From UBA2645 sp044360285 (GTDB lineage: Bacteria > Pseudomonadota > Alphaproteobacteria > Rickettsiales > UBA1997), in the NCBI GenBank assembly GCA_044360285.1, contig JBIKKP010000002.1:1-63210 (forward strand): 63,210 nucleotides of DNA, written 5' to 3'. A program made the translations under genes and the position numbers. Below the pieces are notes generated by a model that worked only from the letters and a program-made list of their open reading frames with translations, was not told the DNA's origin and ran no database searches. Positions 8,911 to 18,371 of the stretch are shown piece by piece; position 1 is the first letter of the stretch, and each line of letters starts with the position of its first letter.

Positions 8911-9201
8911 TTACTTAGCCAAATCAAAATAAAGATCCCTCCAACTCGGATTAAAAGATTCAATCAGCCCTACTTTCGCACTTCTTGGAAAATGCTTTAG
9001 CTTCTTCTCCCTCGCTATCGCCTCTAGCACATCTTCAAAAACTTCGTAATAAACCAACTTGTCCAGATTGTACTTTGCAGAAAAACCCTTGAGCAGCTTG
9101 TGTTTATGCTGATAAATTCGACCAATCAAATCCGAAGTAACGCCGATATACAAGACGCCGTCTTTTTTGTTAGTGATGATGTAGACGAAGGAAAATTTCA
9201 T
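8911..9201 (-). CDS. Small GIY-YIG domain protein (YhbQ/UPF0213-like)
   Basis: A 96-residue single-domain GIY-YIG protein. VYI at 6-8, YIG at 18-20, Arg28 in LIGRIYQHK and Glu65 in AREKKLK fit the catalytic layout, so the nuclease core looks complete. Small proteins of this kind are widespread and poorly characterised; some nick DNA, and roles in repair or mobility have been suggested. Here the gene is bracketed by two same-orientation, near-identical copies of palindrome family A. Copy 1 ends 22 bases from its stop, and copy 2 begins 28 bases from its start. That arrangement hints at a cassette, though no transposase or target duplication is visible. The protein call is firm, the function open. 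Confidence 0.85.
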   Translation of the reverse strand: MKFSFVYIITNKKDGVLYIGVTSDLIGRIYQHKHKLLKGFSAKYNLDKLVYYEVFEDVLEAIAREKKLKHFPRSAKVGLIESFNPSWRDLYFDLAK

Positions 9202-9229
9202 CGTGGTGAATTGCTTATACCCCCCCAGC

Positions 9230-9324
9230 CGTCATCCTTGGAACGCGTTAGCGTTTCGAGGATCTCGTGCGTCTTAGCGCAGAACATAACAAGATCCTCG
9301 AGGCCTTCGGCCTCAAGGATGACG
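9230..9324. repeat. Palindromic element family A, copy 2
   Basis: A 95-base element in the same orientation as copy 1, differing from it by one inserted C in the central loop. The outer stem CGTCATCCTTG/CAAGGATGACG, both side hairpins and the central stem are kept. It sits between the 5' end of the GIY-YIG gene and the 3' end of the autotransporter gene, so it could also act as a 3' structure for the latter. Confidence 0.92.
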
Positions 9325-9346
9325 TGATTTGGGTTTTGCTTTTCCC

Positions 9347-12238
9347 TCAAAACCGCTGCAACGCACCAACAAAAACCAGGTGCGAGTCAGCGGTTTTTTT
9401 ATGCTCGAAACCATAATTCACACTCAGCGTCGTATCGTCCTTATGCAGCAGCGACATCTCTAACCCAAGCTGCAGGCTGTTTGAATCCAGATTTGAAATT
9501 TTATTCTCAAAAGATTTTTGCTGATTTGTAAATCGTGCTGAAGTCACCGGCGCGTCATTTATCAAGGCTTGTCCGTAAGAAATTTTCACATTCGAAAAAA
9601 ACTTCCGAAATTCCGGCATCGTGGCAATGCGCGCGGCATAGCTCAAATCAAGGCCGGCGCGCGCTTCTAAAAAATTAGCCGAAACTCCTGAAACATTTAA
9701 ATTCAACTCATCAGCACCGTTTTCGCGGTAAGCTGAAATTTTATTTTGCACAAAATTCAGCGAAAATTGCGGCGCTAAATTGAAACCAAAACCAAGATTT
9801 TTTTGGTAAGAAATATCCGTTTTCAGCGCATAAGTTTGACCAGAATATCGCGCCAAAGCATTAGTGTTCAAAGCAGTGATTGCGCGGTTTGAATTGAAGT
9901 TGTTGAAAGCAAAACTTCCCAAAAAATCGACAAAAATTTTATCAAAATTTTTCGCCGCATAAAAATTCAACGCATAGCTGTCGATGATGTTTTCCTTCGA
10001 CTTGTCCAAGTGATTTATCTTTGAGCGCCCATAAGCAAAAGCCGCGCCAGCAGTGGTCTCATCAGCTATTTCTTTATCGATACCAAAAATAATTCCTACT
10101 GAATTTGTTTTAAAACCATCGTCATCTTTAATTGCATTTTGTAAGCTGGAAGCCCCAAAGCCGCGGCCCCAAAAGCCATGCGACAAATCTTGCGCAACAT
10201 CAAGATTATGAATTTTTTGCAAACGATTTTGTGAAATAGATTGGAAATTTCTGACAAAATTTGTTGTCGTAAGCAAACTTGCTTTGCTTGATTGAGGCGC
10301 CAATTGATTGATTGTGGCGGTAATTTCGTCGCTTGGTAAATTTGAAAAATCTAAAAATTTTTGAAATTCTAAAAGCTTGCCAGAGCTTGATCTTCCAAGT
10401 TGCACAAGGTTTTTATAAATGTTTTGTGCATTTTTATTTGGTGTCACTTCATTTGGTTGAAGATGGTTTGCAGCAAGAACTAGACTATTTCCAGAAGCAA
10501 TTGTTGTAAAACGCAGTAGGCCAAAAACATTCGACGATCCATTAACTGAAATGTTTTCTGCAGAAATTTCACTAAGCGACGAAGGCGCACTGGCATTGAC
10601 TAGATCGTAAGTTGTGCCATCGGCAATGTAATTTGAATCACCGACCAGAATTGCTAATTTTGTTCCTGAAGAAATTGTTGCAGCACCAGTAACATCAAGG
10701 CTTCCCACCCTATTTGCCGCAAGCGTTGTCACAAAAATATCGCCAGAATTTAGCGTAAAATTTCCAATAAAATTTTGATTTTTATCACCAACATCAAACC
10801 TTCCTGCGCCAGAACCAGCAAGGTTTCCAGTGATTGTTAAATTATCAGCTTCAGAAAAATTTAGCGCTCCATCAAGAAAAATGTTTGTTGCATAAATATC
10901 GTTCAAAGCAGTCAGTGCGCCGCTTGTAAGAATGTTTAGATTTTGCAATTGATGCAACGAATCGCCAATTGCACCAGAAGTTGAAAAAGAAATTCCATTT
11001 ACGTTGACCGTTCCAACCCCGCTTAAAACCCCATAAATAGGTGCTGCAGACGATGTCGCAAAATTCAAATTCAAAGTCGAATCCGCCGCAATATCAATTC
11101 GTGTTGCATCAATTTTTGCCGCCGAATTAAGCGTGCTGCCGCTTTGAATCGTAAGGTTGGACAGCTCGTCAAAATCTGCGCTTTGATTGAAAATTACTGA
11201 CGGATACAAACTTGATCCAACCACCACCGAACCCGCGCGTTCTGCGCCATTAACTGCTCCAGAGATTGTTCCGCCAAAAATGTTTAGCGTTCCCGCGCCA
11301 ACATAAACGCCGCCAGAAAGGTCGCCCAAGTTGTTAATTTGCGCACTGCTGCCCGCGTTATAGATGGCGTAATTTGTCGAATTTATCGCACCGCTGTTGT
11401 TGATTATAACATTATCGGCATCGTTTCGAATCCCGTAAATACTGGCTCCAGCGCCGCTGGTGATTGTGCCGGAATTTGTGATGAGGCTGTAATTGTCTCT
11501 GTTGTAAATGCCGTGCCCACTGCTTGAAATTGTTCCTGAATTTGTGATTGTTGAATAGCTCGTTGCGCTAGCTGTGGAAGCGCTTGCCGCACTTACATAA
11601 ATTCCGTGCGCAGCACTGCTTGTCGTTGTTGTAATCGTTCCAGAACTTGAAACTTGGTTCACATTTCCGCTTGCATAAATCCCGTAAACCCTTGTGGCAA
11701 TTGATCCAGCATTGTTTGCGCTGTTATTGTCGCCGTTCAAATAAATGCCGTAAGCAGTGGAGTTTATTGTACTGACGCTGCCGAAATTGCTTATCGAGTT
11801 ATTGTCGCCACCCACGTAAATTCCATATGCCGTTGTGCCCTGCGTGCTGATGGCGCCTTGGTTGATGACACTGGAATTATTGGTGATGCTAACGCCGCGC
11901 CCCGAAGCGCCGGTGGTTAAAATTGATGCGCCAAATGCGTTGGTGATGATGTTGTAATTGCCGCTTGTCCTGATGCCGTAAGAACCTGAAATGGTGCCGC
12001 TTGCACCGGTGGCGATGTTGTGTAAATTGGTGATGCGATTTGGCGAGCCACTAGTTCCAACAAGCGTGCTTGAAATTGCAATTCCGCTGGTGGTGATGTC
12101 AGAGCTGGTGAGATAATTTGTATCGCCCGCACCAAGCACAACCGCGCCGGCGCTGGTTGTGGAGACGATTTGGAAAAAAAGAAAAAACGAAAAAATTTCG
12201 ACGATTTTCTTCGTCGAAGCAGCAAGTGGTGTGGGCAT
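9347..12238 (-). CDS. Autotransporter (type Va) with repetitive passenger
   Basis: A 963-residue surface protein. An N-terminal signal sequence (hydrophobic core EIFSFFLFFQIVS, then TTSAGA) is followed by a passenger of about 620 residues. It is made of short Gly/Ser/Asn-rich repeats (AYGIYVGGDNNSISNFG, AYGIYLNGDNNSANNAG and similar), typical of a beta-helix. The last 270 residues form an autotransporter beta-barrel: GFWGRGFG at its start, YALNFYAAKNFDKIFVDF inside, and a terminal strand ending in Phe (VGALQRF) for BAM recognition. No protease motif is seen in the passenger, so adhesion or shielding is more likely than proteolysis. In Rickettsiales such proteins (Sca family) contact host cells; membership in a named Sca group cannot be claimed. 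Confidence 0.9.
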   Translation of the reverse strand: MPTPLAASTKKIVEIFSFFLFFQIVSTTSAGAVVLGAGDTNYLTSSDITTSGIAISSTLVGTSGSPNRITNLHNIATGASGTISGSYGIRTSGNYNIITNAFGASILTTGASGRGVSITNNSSVINQGAISTQGTTAYGIYVGGDNNSISNFGSVSTINSTAYGIYLNGDNNSANNAGSIATRVYGIYASGNVNQVSSSGTITTTTSSAAHGIYVSAASASTASATSYSTITNSGTISSSGHGIYNRDNYSLITNSGTITSGAGASIYGIRNDADNVIINNSGAINSTNYAIYNAGSSAQINNLGDLSGGVYVGAGTLNIFGGTISGAVNGAERAGSVVVGSSLYPSVIFNQSADFDELSNLTIQSGSTLNSAAKIDATRIDIAADSTLNLNFATSSAAPIYGVLSGVGTVNVNGISFSTSGAIGDSLHQLQNLNILTSGALTALNDIYATNIFLDGALNFSEADNLTITGNLAGSGAGRFDVGDKNQNFIGNFTLNSGDIFVTTLAANRVGSLDVTGAATISSGTKLAILVGDSNYIADGTTYDLVNASAPSSLSEISAENISVNGSSNVFGLLRFTTIASGNSLVLAANHLQPNEVTPNKNAQNIYKNLVQLGRSSSGKLLEFQKFLDFSNLPSDEITATINQLAPQSSKASLLTTTNFVRNFQSISQNRLQKIHNLDVAQDLSHGFWGRGFGASSLQNAIKDDDGFKTNSVGIIFGIDKEIADETTAGAAFAYGRSKINHLDKSKENIIDSYALNFYAAKNFDKIFVDFLGSFAFNNFNSNRAITALNTNALARYSGQTYALKTDISYQKNLGFGFNLAPQFSLNFVQNKISAYRENGADELNLNVSGVSANFLEARAGLDLSYAARIATMPEFRKFFSNVKISYGQALINDAPVTSARFTNQQKSFENKISNLDSNSLQLGLEMSLLHKDDTTLSVNYGFEHKKTADSHLVFVGALQRF

Positions 12239-12287
12239 TTTGGGTTTGGTGTGTGGTGTTTTTTTGGGTTTTTACTTCTCTCAAACT

Positions 12288-12381
12288 CGTCATCCTTGAA
12301 TTGCGCAGCAATTCGAGGATCTCGTTTTGTTTAGCGTTGAACAAAACGAGATCCTCGAAGCCTTTGGCTTCAAGGATGACG
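12288..12381. repeat. Palindromic element family A, copy 3
   Basis: A 94-base cloverleaf element with the most regular pairing. The outer stem is CGTCATCCTTG/CAAGGATGACG, hairpin 1 GAATTGC/GCAATTC, and hairpin 2 GAAGCC/GGCTTC. The long central stem pairs GAGGATCTCGTTTTGTT with AACAAAACGAGATCCTC. It lies between the divergently placed ends of ppdK and the autotransporter gene and is flanked by T/G-rich GTGGTGTTTTT-like sequence. The frame GTC-ATC-CTT is open across the whole element. Confidence 0.92.
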
Positions 12382-12442
12382 GGGAATAGAGTAAGTGGGT
12401 GTGGTGTGTTTTTGGGTTTTTTGTGGTGTGTGGTTTTTTATT

Positions 12443-15103
12443 TTATAGTGCTGCCCTCGCCGCTGCCAAGCGTGCGATTGGAACGCGATAAGGCGAGCAA
12501 GAAACGTAATTCAAACCAATGCGATGACAAAACTCAATTGAAGCTGGATTACCGCCATGCTCGCCGCAAATGCCAAGTTTAATGTCTTTGCGTGTTTCGC
12601 GGCCTTTTGCTGTGGCAATTTTGATGAGCTCGCCAACGCCTTCTTGGTCTAGCTCGGCGAATGGATCTTTTTCCAAAATTCCGGCTTTTTGGTAATGGCC
12701 AAGGAAGTTTGCAGAATCGTCGCGACTCAAGCCAAACGTGGTTTGCGTGAGGTCGTTAGTTCCAAAACTAAAGAATTCTGCTTCATGCGCAATCTTGTCG
12801 GCAACTAGAGCGGCGCGTGGCAGCTCGATCATTGTTCCAACCATGTATTTCAGCTCAACAGCCTGCTCTTTTTGAACTTGTTTTTCGGTTGCAACCACAA
12901 GTTCGCGCAAGATTTGCAGCTCTTTGCGCGTGGCAACTAGCGGGATCATGATCTCAAGCAAAACATCTTGGCCGCTTTCTTTTTTAACGATTGAAGCCGC
13001 TTCAAAAATTGCGCGCGCCTGCATTTCATAGATTTCTGGGTAAGAAATTCCAAGTCGGCAACCACGATGACCAAGCATTGGATTTTGTTCCTGCAGCTCA
13101 TGCGTGCGATGTTTAACGTAGCTCACATCAACACCAAGCGCTTTGGCAACTTCAACGATTTCGCTTTCTTTATGCGGCAAAAATTCGTGAAGTGGTGGAT
13201 CAAGCAAACGAATCGTCACCGGCAAACCAGCCATTATTTTGAAGATCTCGACAAAATCTTTGCGCTGCATTGGAAGCAATTTGGCGAGTGCTTTTTTTCT
13301 GCCTTTAAGATCTTCCGCCAAAATCATTTCGCGAACGGAAATGATACGATCTTCGTTGAAAAACATGTGTTCTGTGCGGCAAAGACCAATTCCTTCCGCG
13401 CCAAAATCGCGCGCCACTTGGCAATCAAGCGGAGTTTCGGCGTTAGTGCGAACGCGCAGCACGCGCACTTCGTCGGCCCATTTCATTACGGTTTGGAAAT
13501 CGTCGGAAAGATTTGGCTTCAAAGTTGGAACTTGACCAAGAATTACATCGCCCGTTGAGCCGTTGATGGTGATGACCTCACCTTCTTTTACCTTAACGCC
13601 ACCAGCAGTAAAAAACTGGCCAGCATTATCCACGTGAAGCCCCGCCGCACCAGACACGCAAGGCGTTCCCATGCCACGCGCAACTACGGCCGCGTGCGAA
13701 GTCATGCCGCCGCGAGCGGTTAGAATTCCTTGTGAAACGTGCATTCCCTTGATGTCTTCTGGGCTGGTTTCAACGCGAACTAGAATTACTTTATCGCCAT
13801 TTTCCGCGCGTCTTTCTGCTTCTGCAGAAGAAAATACAACAATGCCGGAAGCTGCGCCAGGCGATGCTGGAAGGCCTTTTGCAATTACCTGAACTTTCGC
13901 TTTTGGATCAAGAGTTGGGTGCAAAAGTTGATCTAAACTTGCTGGATCAATACGCTTCAAAGCCTCTTTTTTGCTGATGAGATTTTCCGAAACCATATCG
14001 ACAGCAATCTTCACCGCAGCATGCGCTGTTCGTTTACCGTTGCGGGTTTGCAGCATCCACAGCTTTTTATTTTGCACGGTAAATTCGATGTCTTGCATGT
14101 CGCGATAATGCATTTCGAGCTTGCGATAAGTTTTCACCAACTCAGCAAAAACATCAGGCATGGTTTCTTCCATTGAAGGAAGCTTAGAGCCAAGCTGCTC
14201 TTTACCCAAAATTGTAATTGATTGCGGAGTGCGAATTCCCGCAACAACGTCTTCGCCTTGCGCGTTGATGAGATATTCGCCGTAAAGTTCTCTCAAACCA
14301 GTTGATGGATTACGCGTAAAGGCAACGCCGGTTGCCGAAGTTTCGCCCATGTTGCCAAAGACCATTGACTGCACGTTTACCGCAGTTCCCCAGCTTTGTG
14401 GAATGTCGTGAAGTTGACGATAAGTGATGGCGCGATCATTCATCCACGAAGCAAAAACCGCTTCAACGGCGCCCCAAAGTTGCTCGTTCACATCTTGCGG
14501 AAATTCGCGGCCCAACTCTTGTTTTACTTCCGATTTGAAAAGCGCGACGATTTCTTCAAGCTGCTCTGCAGTAAGGTCGGTATCAGCTTTTGCGCCGAAT
14601 TCTTGCTTTTTTTCATCAAGAATTACTTCGAAATTGTGATGATCAAAACCAAGCACAACGTTGGAATACATCTGGATGAAGCGGCGGTATGAGTCGAAAG
14701 CGAAACGTTTATTGCCAGAATTTTTAGCAAGGCCTTCAACAGTTTGATCATTCAAACCCAAATTCAAAACCGTGTCCATCATGCCAGGCATTGAGGCTCT
14801 AGCGCCCGAACGAACTGAGAAAAGTAGTGGATTGCTGGCATCACCAAATTTTGCGCCAATTTTTTCTTCAATTTGTGCCACCGCTGCAGCCACTTCGCCC
14901 CTTAATTCAGCCGGAAATTTTTTGCCGTTTTTGTAATAAAAATCGCAAAATTCTGTGGTGATGGTGAATCCCGGCGGAACCGGCAGGCCCATCTTCGACA
15001 TCTCGGCCAAATTAGCACCTTTGCCGCCAAGCAAATTCTTCATCGAGGCATCGCCTTCTGATTTTCCATCGCCAAAAGAATATACAAATTTTTGCGCCGT
15101 CAT
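12443..15103 (-). CDS. ppdK: Pyruvate, phosphate dikinase
   Basis: Interconverts pyruvate, ATP and phosphate with PEP, AMP and diphosphate. It is common in Rickettsiales, which often lack normal glycolysis. The 886-residue length is standard. The N-terminal ATP-grasp domain starts FSFGDG, with GGKGANLAEM. The phosphohistidine lies in GGMTSHAAVVARGMG (His at about 470). The C-terminal PEP-utilising TIM barrel contains GIGLCRTEHMF, GHRGCRLGI, FSFGTNDLTQ and GICGEHGG with the catalytic Cys. It is the last gene of the minus-strand run hom-glyS-alkC-ppdK, starting 11 bases after alkC; glyS beside ppdK is also seen in Rickettsia. All key residues look intact. Confidence 0.96.
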   Translation of the reverse strand: MTAQKFVYSFGDGKSEGDASMKNLLGGKGANLAEMSKMGLPVPPGFTITTEFCDFYYKNGKKFPAELRGEVAAAVAQIEEKIGAKFGDASNPLLFSVRSGARASMPGMMDTVLNLGLNDQTVEGLAKNSGNKRFAFDSYRRFIQMYSNVVLGFDHHNFEVILDEKKQEFGAKADTDLTAEQLEEIVALFKSEVKQELGREFPQDVNEQLWGAVEAVFASWMNDRAITYRQLHDIPQSWGTAVNVQSMVFGNMGETSATGVAFTRNPSTGLRELYGEYLINAQGEDVVAGIRTPQSITILGKEQLGSKLPSMEETMPDVFAELVKTYRKLEMHYRDMQDIEFTVQNKKLWMLQTRNGKRTAHAAVKIAVDMVSENLISKKEALKRIDPASLDQLLHPTLDPKAKVQVIAKGLPASPGAASGIVVFSSAEAERRAENGDKVILVRVETSPEDIKGMHVSQGILTARGGMTSHAAVVARGMGTPCVSGAAGLHVDNAGQFFTAGGVKVKEGEVITINGSTGDVILGQVPTLKPNLSDDFQTVMKWADEVRVLRVRTNAETPLDCQVARDFGAEGIGLCRTEHMFFNEDRIISVREMILAEDLKGRKKALAKLLPMQRKDFVEIFKIMAGLPVTIRLLDPPLHEFLPHKESEIVEVAKALGVDVSYVKHRTHELQEQNPMLGHRGCRLGISYPEIYEMQARAIFEAASIVKKESGQDVLLEIMIPLVATRKELQILRELVVATEKQVQKEQAVELKYMVGTMIELPRAALVADKIAHEAEFFSFGTNDLTQTTFGLSRDDSANFLGHYQKAGILEKDPFAELDQEGVGELIKIATAKGRETRKDIKLGICGEHGGNPASIEFCHRIGLNYVSCSPYRVPIARLAAARAAL

Positions 15104-15114
15104 TTTTTAAGTTT

Positions 15115-16194
15115 TTAAATTAGATGAAATTCTGTTTTTCCAAATTCGACCCCGTTTGCAACCAATGAAATCAAGTGTTTTCCCACGCAATGCTTTCTGG
15201 TTGATAGGTCGGCAAAAGAATGTTTCTTGGAAAAAGAAAACAATTTTTCGTCAAAAATTTTTGTCGTTATTTGGAAATTTTTTTTGCTGTAAGTGCCATT
15301 TTTTTTAAGAAAGTAAATGGCATATTCAAGCCTGATTTTGCTGCCTGCTTTGAGGTTTTTAAGCGAAAAATTAAAAACCAATTTCTGACCAATTTGCAGC
15401 TGATTTTGGCTCAATAAAAAATCCTGAATTTCGAATTTTTTTTCATCTGCGCCGATGATTTTTAACGCCGCTTGATCGCCTTTTTTCAGCAAAGTGCGCA
15501 AAGCGTGGCGAATTATGAATTCAGCGACACCCTCGCCTTGCCAACGCGCAAGCAAATCGAGCGCAATTTTTGGATTATCTTTGGAAATATCGTTGAGATT
15601 ATTGGCGATGCTTTTTTGCACATATTTCTTAGAATCGAACTTCAAAACTTCCAAAATCGGCAAAATTTTTTGCGGATCTTTTTTAAAGTTTGGCAAAGCC
15701 TCGCCCCAAGGCAGACGCGGCCTTATGCCTTCTGAAGCAAGGCGCCGCACGTGATAATTTTTTGAAACGGCGAATTTTTTTACGAACTTTAGCGCCGCAT
15801 CTTCGTCAGCTTTAATGAAGCGCCGAATGGCAAATTCTGAGGTGCTAAATTCGGTAAAAAATTCGAGCGCTTGCATCGAAAGTTCGAAATCTTTTTGACC
15901 AAAAATTTCAACAAAATCAGGGAAAATAATCAGCGCCAATCCAGAGTTTTTATCTTTGTTGAGCGCTAGAACCACCTGCTTTAACAGCGCAAGTTGCTGT
16001 GGATATTTTTTATGCAAAAGCGTTTCTCCAAGTGCCTTAGAAATAGCACGCATCCTGGTCTTAAGCGGCTTTTCTTGCCAATCTTTTTGGAGAATTTTTA
16101 GGAATCTTTTTGCATCAAAATCTGCATCAAGGCGCGATATTTCAGCAGCAAGGTCATTTAAGAACCGCTGATTGTAAACTTCCTTCAGCAGCAC
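15115..16194 (-). CDS. alkC: DNA alkylation repair protein, AlkC-like with C-terminal Ig-like domain
   Basis: A HEAT-like-repeat DNA glycosylase of the AlkC/AlkD superfamily, removing positively charged alkylated bases such as 3-methyladenine. The diagnostic stretch is RRLASEGIRPRLPWGEALPNF, followed by YVQKSIANNLNDISKDNP and IIRHALRTLLKKGD. Residues 1-245 form the repeat domain. Residues about 255-359 (QLQIGQKLVFNFSLKNL to FGKTEFHLI) look like the beta-sandwich Ig-like domain known from the longer AlkC proteins, which helps bind damage. Its place between glyS and ppdK, 5 and 11 bases from them, means it is co-transcribed with housekeeping genes rather than being part of an Ada-type regulon. 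Whether this copy is active is untested. Confidence 0.85.
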   Translation of the reverse strand: MLLKEVYNQRFLNDLAAEISRLDADFDAKRFLKILQKDWQEKPLKTRMRAISKALGETLLHKKYPQQLALLKQVVLALNKDKNSGLALIIFPDFVEIFGQKDFELSMQALEFFTEFSTSEFAIRRFIKADEDAALKFVKKFAVSKNYHVRRLASEGIRPRLPWGEALPNFKKDPQKILPILEVLKFDSKKYVQKSIANNLNDISKDNPKIALDLLARWQGEGVAEFIIRHALRTLLKKGDQAALKIIGADEKKFEIQDFLLSQNQLQIGQKLVFNFSLKNLKAGSKIRLEYAIYFLKKNGTYSKKNFQITTKIFDEKLFSFSKKHSFADLSTRKHCVGKHLISLVANGVEFGKTEFHLI

Positions 16195-16199
16195 AAAAA

Positions 16200-18368
16200 T
16201 TAGACAATTTCAATTTTAGAAAGGTCGGCAACTTTGCCAAAAAGCGCACGAATTTTTGCCAAAAGCATCAAGCGATTCTCGCGCAAATTTTTGTCTTTTT
16301 CATTGACCATAACATTGTCAAAAAACTGCTGCAGCGGCGCTTCCAAAACGTGAAGAAGTTTGAAAGATTTTTCAAATTCTCCCTTGATCACCAGCTTGTT
16401 AAATTCCTTCGAAATTTGTTTGATGCGGCGATAAAGAACTTTTTCGTAAGAGACTTTGAAGCCAAGAATAGAAGGCTTTCCGAGATATTTTTTGCCGTCT
16501 TTTTTCTCTTCAATTGCCAAGATATTTGCCGATCTTTTATAGAGCGAAATCAGGTTGGCATTGGCTGCATCAAGCAAGAAACTGTCCAAAAATTTGATCT
16601 TTTTTGCCAAATATAAAATGTCGCAATAGCGGTGAGAGTCTAGGTCGCTGACATATTCTTCAATCACCGCATTAACGATGTCGGCACGCAAATTTTCATT
16701 TTCACGCAGATAAACTTTCAGGCGCTCAACGAAAAATCGCACCACCTCTTCAACCAACTCTTTCTTGGCTAAAACAAAATCTTTCTCGCTGTCTTTAAGT
16801 AAAATTTTTAGCAATTTTGGTGAAAAAGCATTGAAGGATTTTTCAACTAAAACACGAATCGGCACAGCGATATTGTAATGAAAAGCGATGCGGATGATAC
16901 CTAGAGCAGCGCGACGCAAGGCGTATGGGTCTTTTGAAGAAGTTGGTTTTTCATTTGCTGCAAAAAATCCAACAATTGCGTCGATTTTATCTGCAATTGA
17001 CAGCGCAATTCCAAGTGGGGTTTTAGGCAAATCTGATGAGGCGCCAAGCGGCAGATAATGTTCATAAATTGCCGCAATAATTTTTGCGTCTTCGTGCTGT
17101 TTGTAAGCGTAAAAACTGCCAATTTTTCCCTGCAGTTCAGGAAACTCATAGACGGCCTTGGTTGTAAGATCGACCTTGCACAAAGCAGATGCGCGTTCAA
17201 TCAAATTTAAATCGCAGTGCGGCACAAAAACTGATAAAAATTTCGCCAAATTTTCGAGTCGATAAATCTTGTCGCCAAGGGAACCAAGTTTTTGGTGGAA
17301 AGAAATTTTATCGAGCTCACCGCGCCTTGAAATCAAAGGATGCTTAAGGTCTTCGGCAATAAAAAATTCTGCATCACTTAAACGCGCTCTGACCAATTTT
17401 TCGTTGTCTTTGATGATTTTTTTGCGGCTTTCTTCCGACATCAAAGCGTTAGAAATAAAAATAAATTTTGGCGCCAAATTTCCGTCTAAATCGCGTAAAC
17501 AAAAATAGCGTTGATTCAGCTTCAGAGTAAGAACCAACACCTCTTCTGGTAGCTGCAAAAATTTCTCATCGATTGTTCCAACTAACGCCGTTGGAAACTG
17601 ACAAAGACCCGTCACTTCATCAAGTAGAGACGATTTTTCATCATCAACTAAATCAAGCCGCAATTCGTGAATAATTTCGCGAATTTGCTGCAAGATTTTT
17701 TGCTTTCTTTGCTCTTGTCTAAGGATAACAAAATTATCTTCCAAAACCTCTTCATAATGCGCGGCATTAGTGATTTCAAGGCTCTGAGCACAGCTTGCTG
17801 GATGACCAAAAGTTAAGTTATTTGAACGCAATCCAAAAAATTCGACATCAATTACTTCTGATCCAAACATGCAGGCAATGTTTCGCACAGGGCGAATCCA
17901 CGTAGCTTGCGCCGATTTTCCCTCAACATCAAAACGCATTAATTTTGGCCAAGTTGCAGTAATTTTTTGCACAATTTGTGGCAAAGAATTTTTAATAATT
18001 TCTGCACTAGAAATTTCGCGAGCAGCCTGAAAGTGCGCATAGCAAGTGTTTGCACCATTCTCAACTTTCTGTAATTCATCTTTCGAAGATACGCCAACCG
18101 ATTTTAAGAAACCTTCAATGGCCTTTGGATCTGCATCAATTCTTGGCCCAACCCTTTTTACTTCGGGAAGTTTTTGCGTTGCTTGTAAGTGATGAATGTA
18201 GAGCACTAAACGATTTGGAGTCACATAAGAAGCGATTTGCGCACTCTCAAACTTCAAATTATTTTTCGCTAAAATTTCACCAGCAATTTTAGTCAAATTT
18301 TCCGCCGCGTTTTTTTGCATCGCGGCTGGAATTTCTTCGCTAAAAATTTCAAATAAAAAGTCTGACAT
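16200..18368 (-). CDS. glyS: Glycine--tRNA ligase beta subunit
   Basis: The beta chain of the bacterial alpha2beta2 glycyl-tRNA synthetase, which binds tRNA and completes the enzyme. The 722 residues start with LFEIFSEEIPAAMQ, a family hallmark, and include NRYFCLRDLDG-like LNQRYFCLRDLDGN, the HD-like middle region, KVDLTTKAVYEFPELQGKIG, and SSKDPYALRRAALGIIRI. The helical tRNA-binding C terminus follows. It lies 3 bases after hom and 5 bases before alkC, so translation is probably coupled. The alpha subunit gene glyQ, often adjacent, is not in this window and must be elsewhere. Confidence 0.95.
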   Translation of the reverse strand: MSDFLFEIFSEEIPAAMQKNAAENLTKIAGEILAKNNLKFESAQIASYVTPNRLVLYIHHLQATQKLPEVKRVGPRIDADPKAIEGFLKSVGVSSKDELQKVENGANTCYAHFQAAREISSAEIIKNSLPQIVQKITATWPKLMRFDVEGKSAQATWIRPVRNIACMFGSEVIDVEFFGLRSNNLTFGHPASCAQSLEITNAAHYEEVLEDNFVILRQEQRKQKILQQIREIIHELRLDLVDDEKSSLLDEVTGLCQFPTALVGTIDEKFLQLPEEVLVLTLKLNQRYFCLRDLDGNLAPKFIFISNALMSEESRKKIIKDNEKLVRARLSDAEFFIAEDLKHPLISRRGELDKISFHQKLGSLGDKIYRLENLAKFLSVFVPHCDLNLIERASALCKVDLTTKAVYEFPELQGKIGSFYAYKQHEDAKIIAAIYEHYLPLGASSDLPKTPLGIALSIADKIDAIVGFFAANEKPTSSKDPYALRRAALGIIRIAFHYNIAVPIRVLVEKSFNAFSPKLLKILLKDSEKDFVLAKKELVEEVVRFFVERLKVYLRENENLRADIVNAVIEEYVSDLDSHRYCDILYLAKKIKFLDSFLLDAANANLISLYKRSANILAIEEKKDGKKYLGKPSILGFKVSYEKVLYRRIKQISKEFNKLVIKGEFEKSFKLLHVLEAPLQQFFDNVMVNEKDKNLRENRLMLLAKIRALFGKVADLSKIEIV

Positions 18369-18371
18369 TTT

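Noticed and set aside
12118..12582. 154-residue plus-strand ORF across the ppdK 3' end and palindrome copy 3
   Set aside because: It owes its length to the open frame of the repeat and to the antisense of ppdK and the autotransporter; it has no protein-like features.
13067..13558. 163-residue ORF antisense to ppdK
   Set aside because: It lies entirely inside ppdK, whose sequence is constrained and well conserved; a typical shadow frame.
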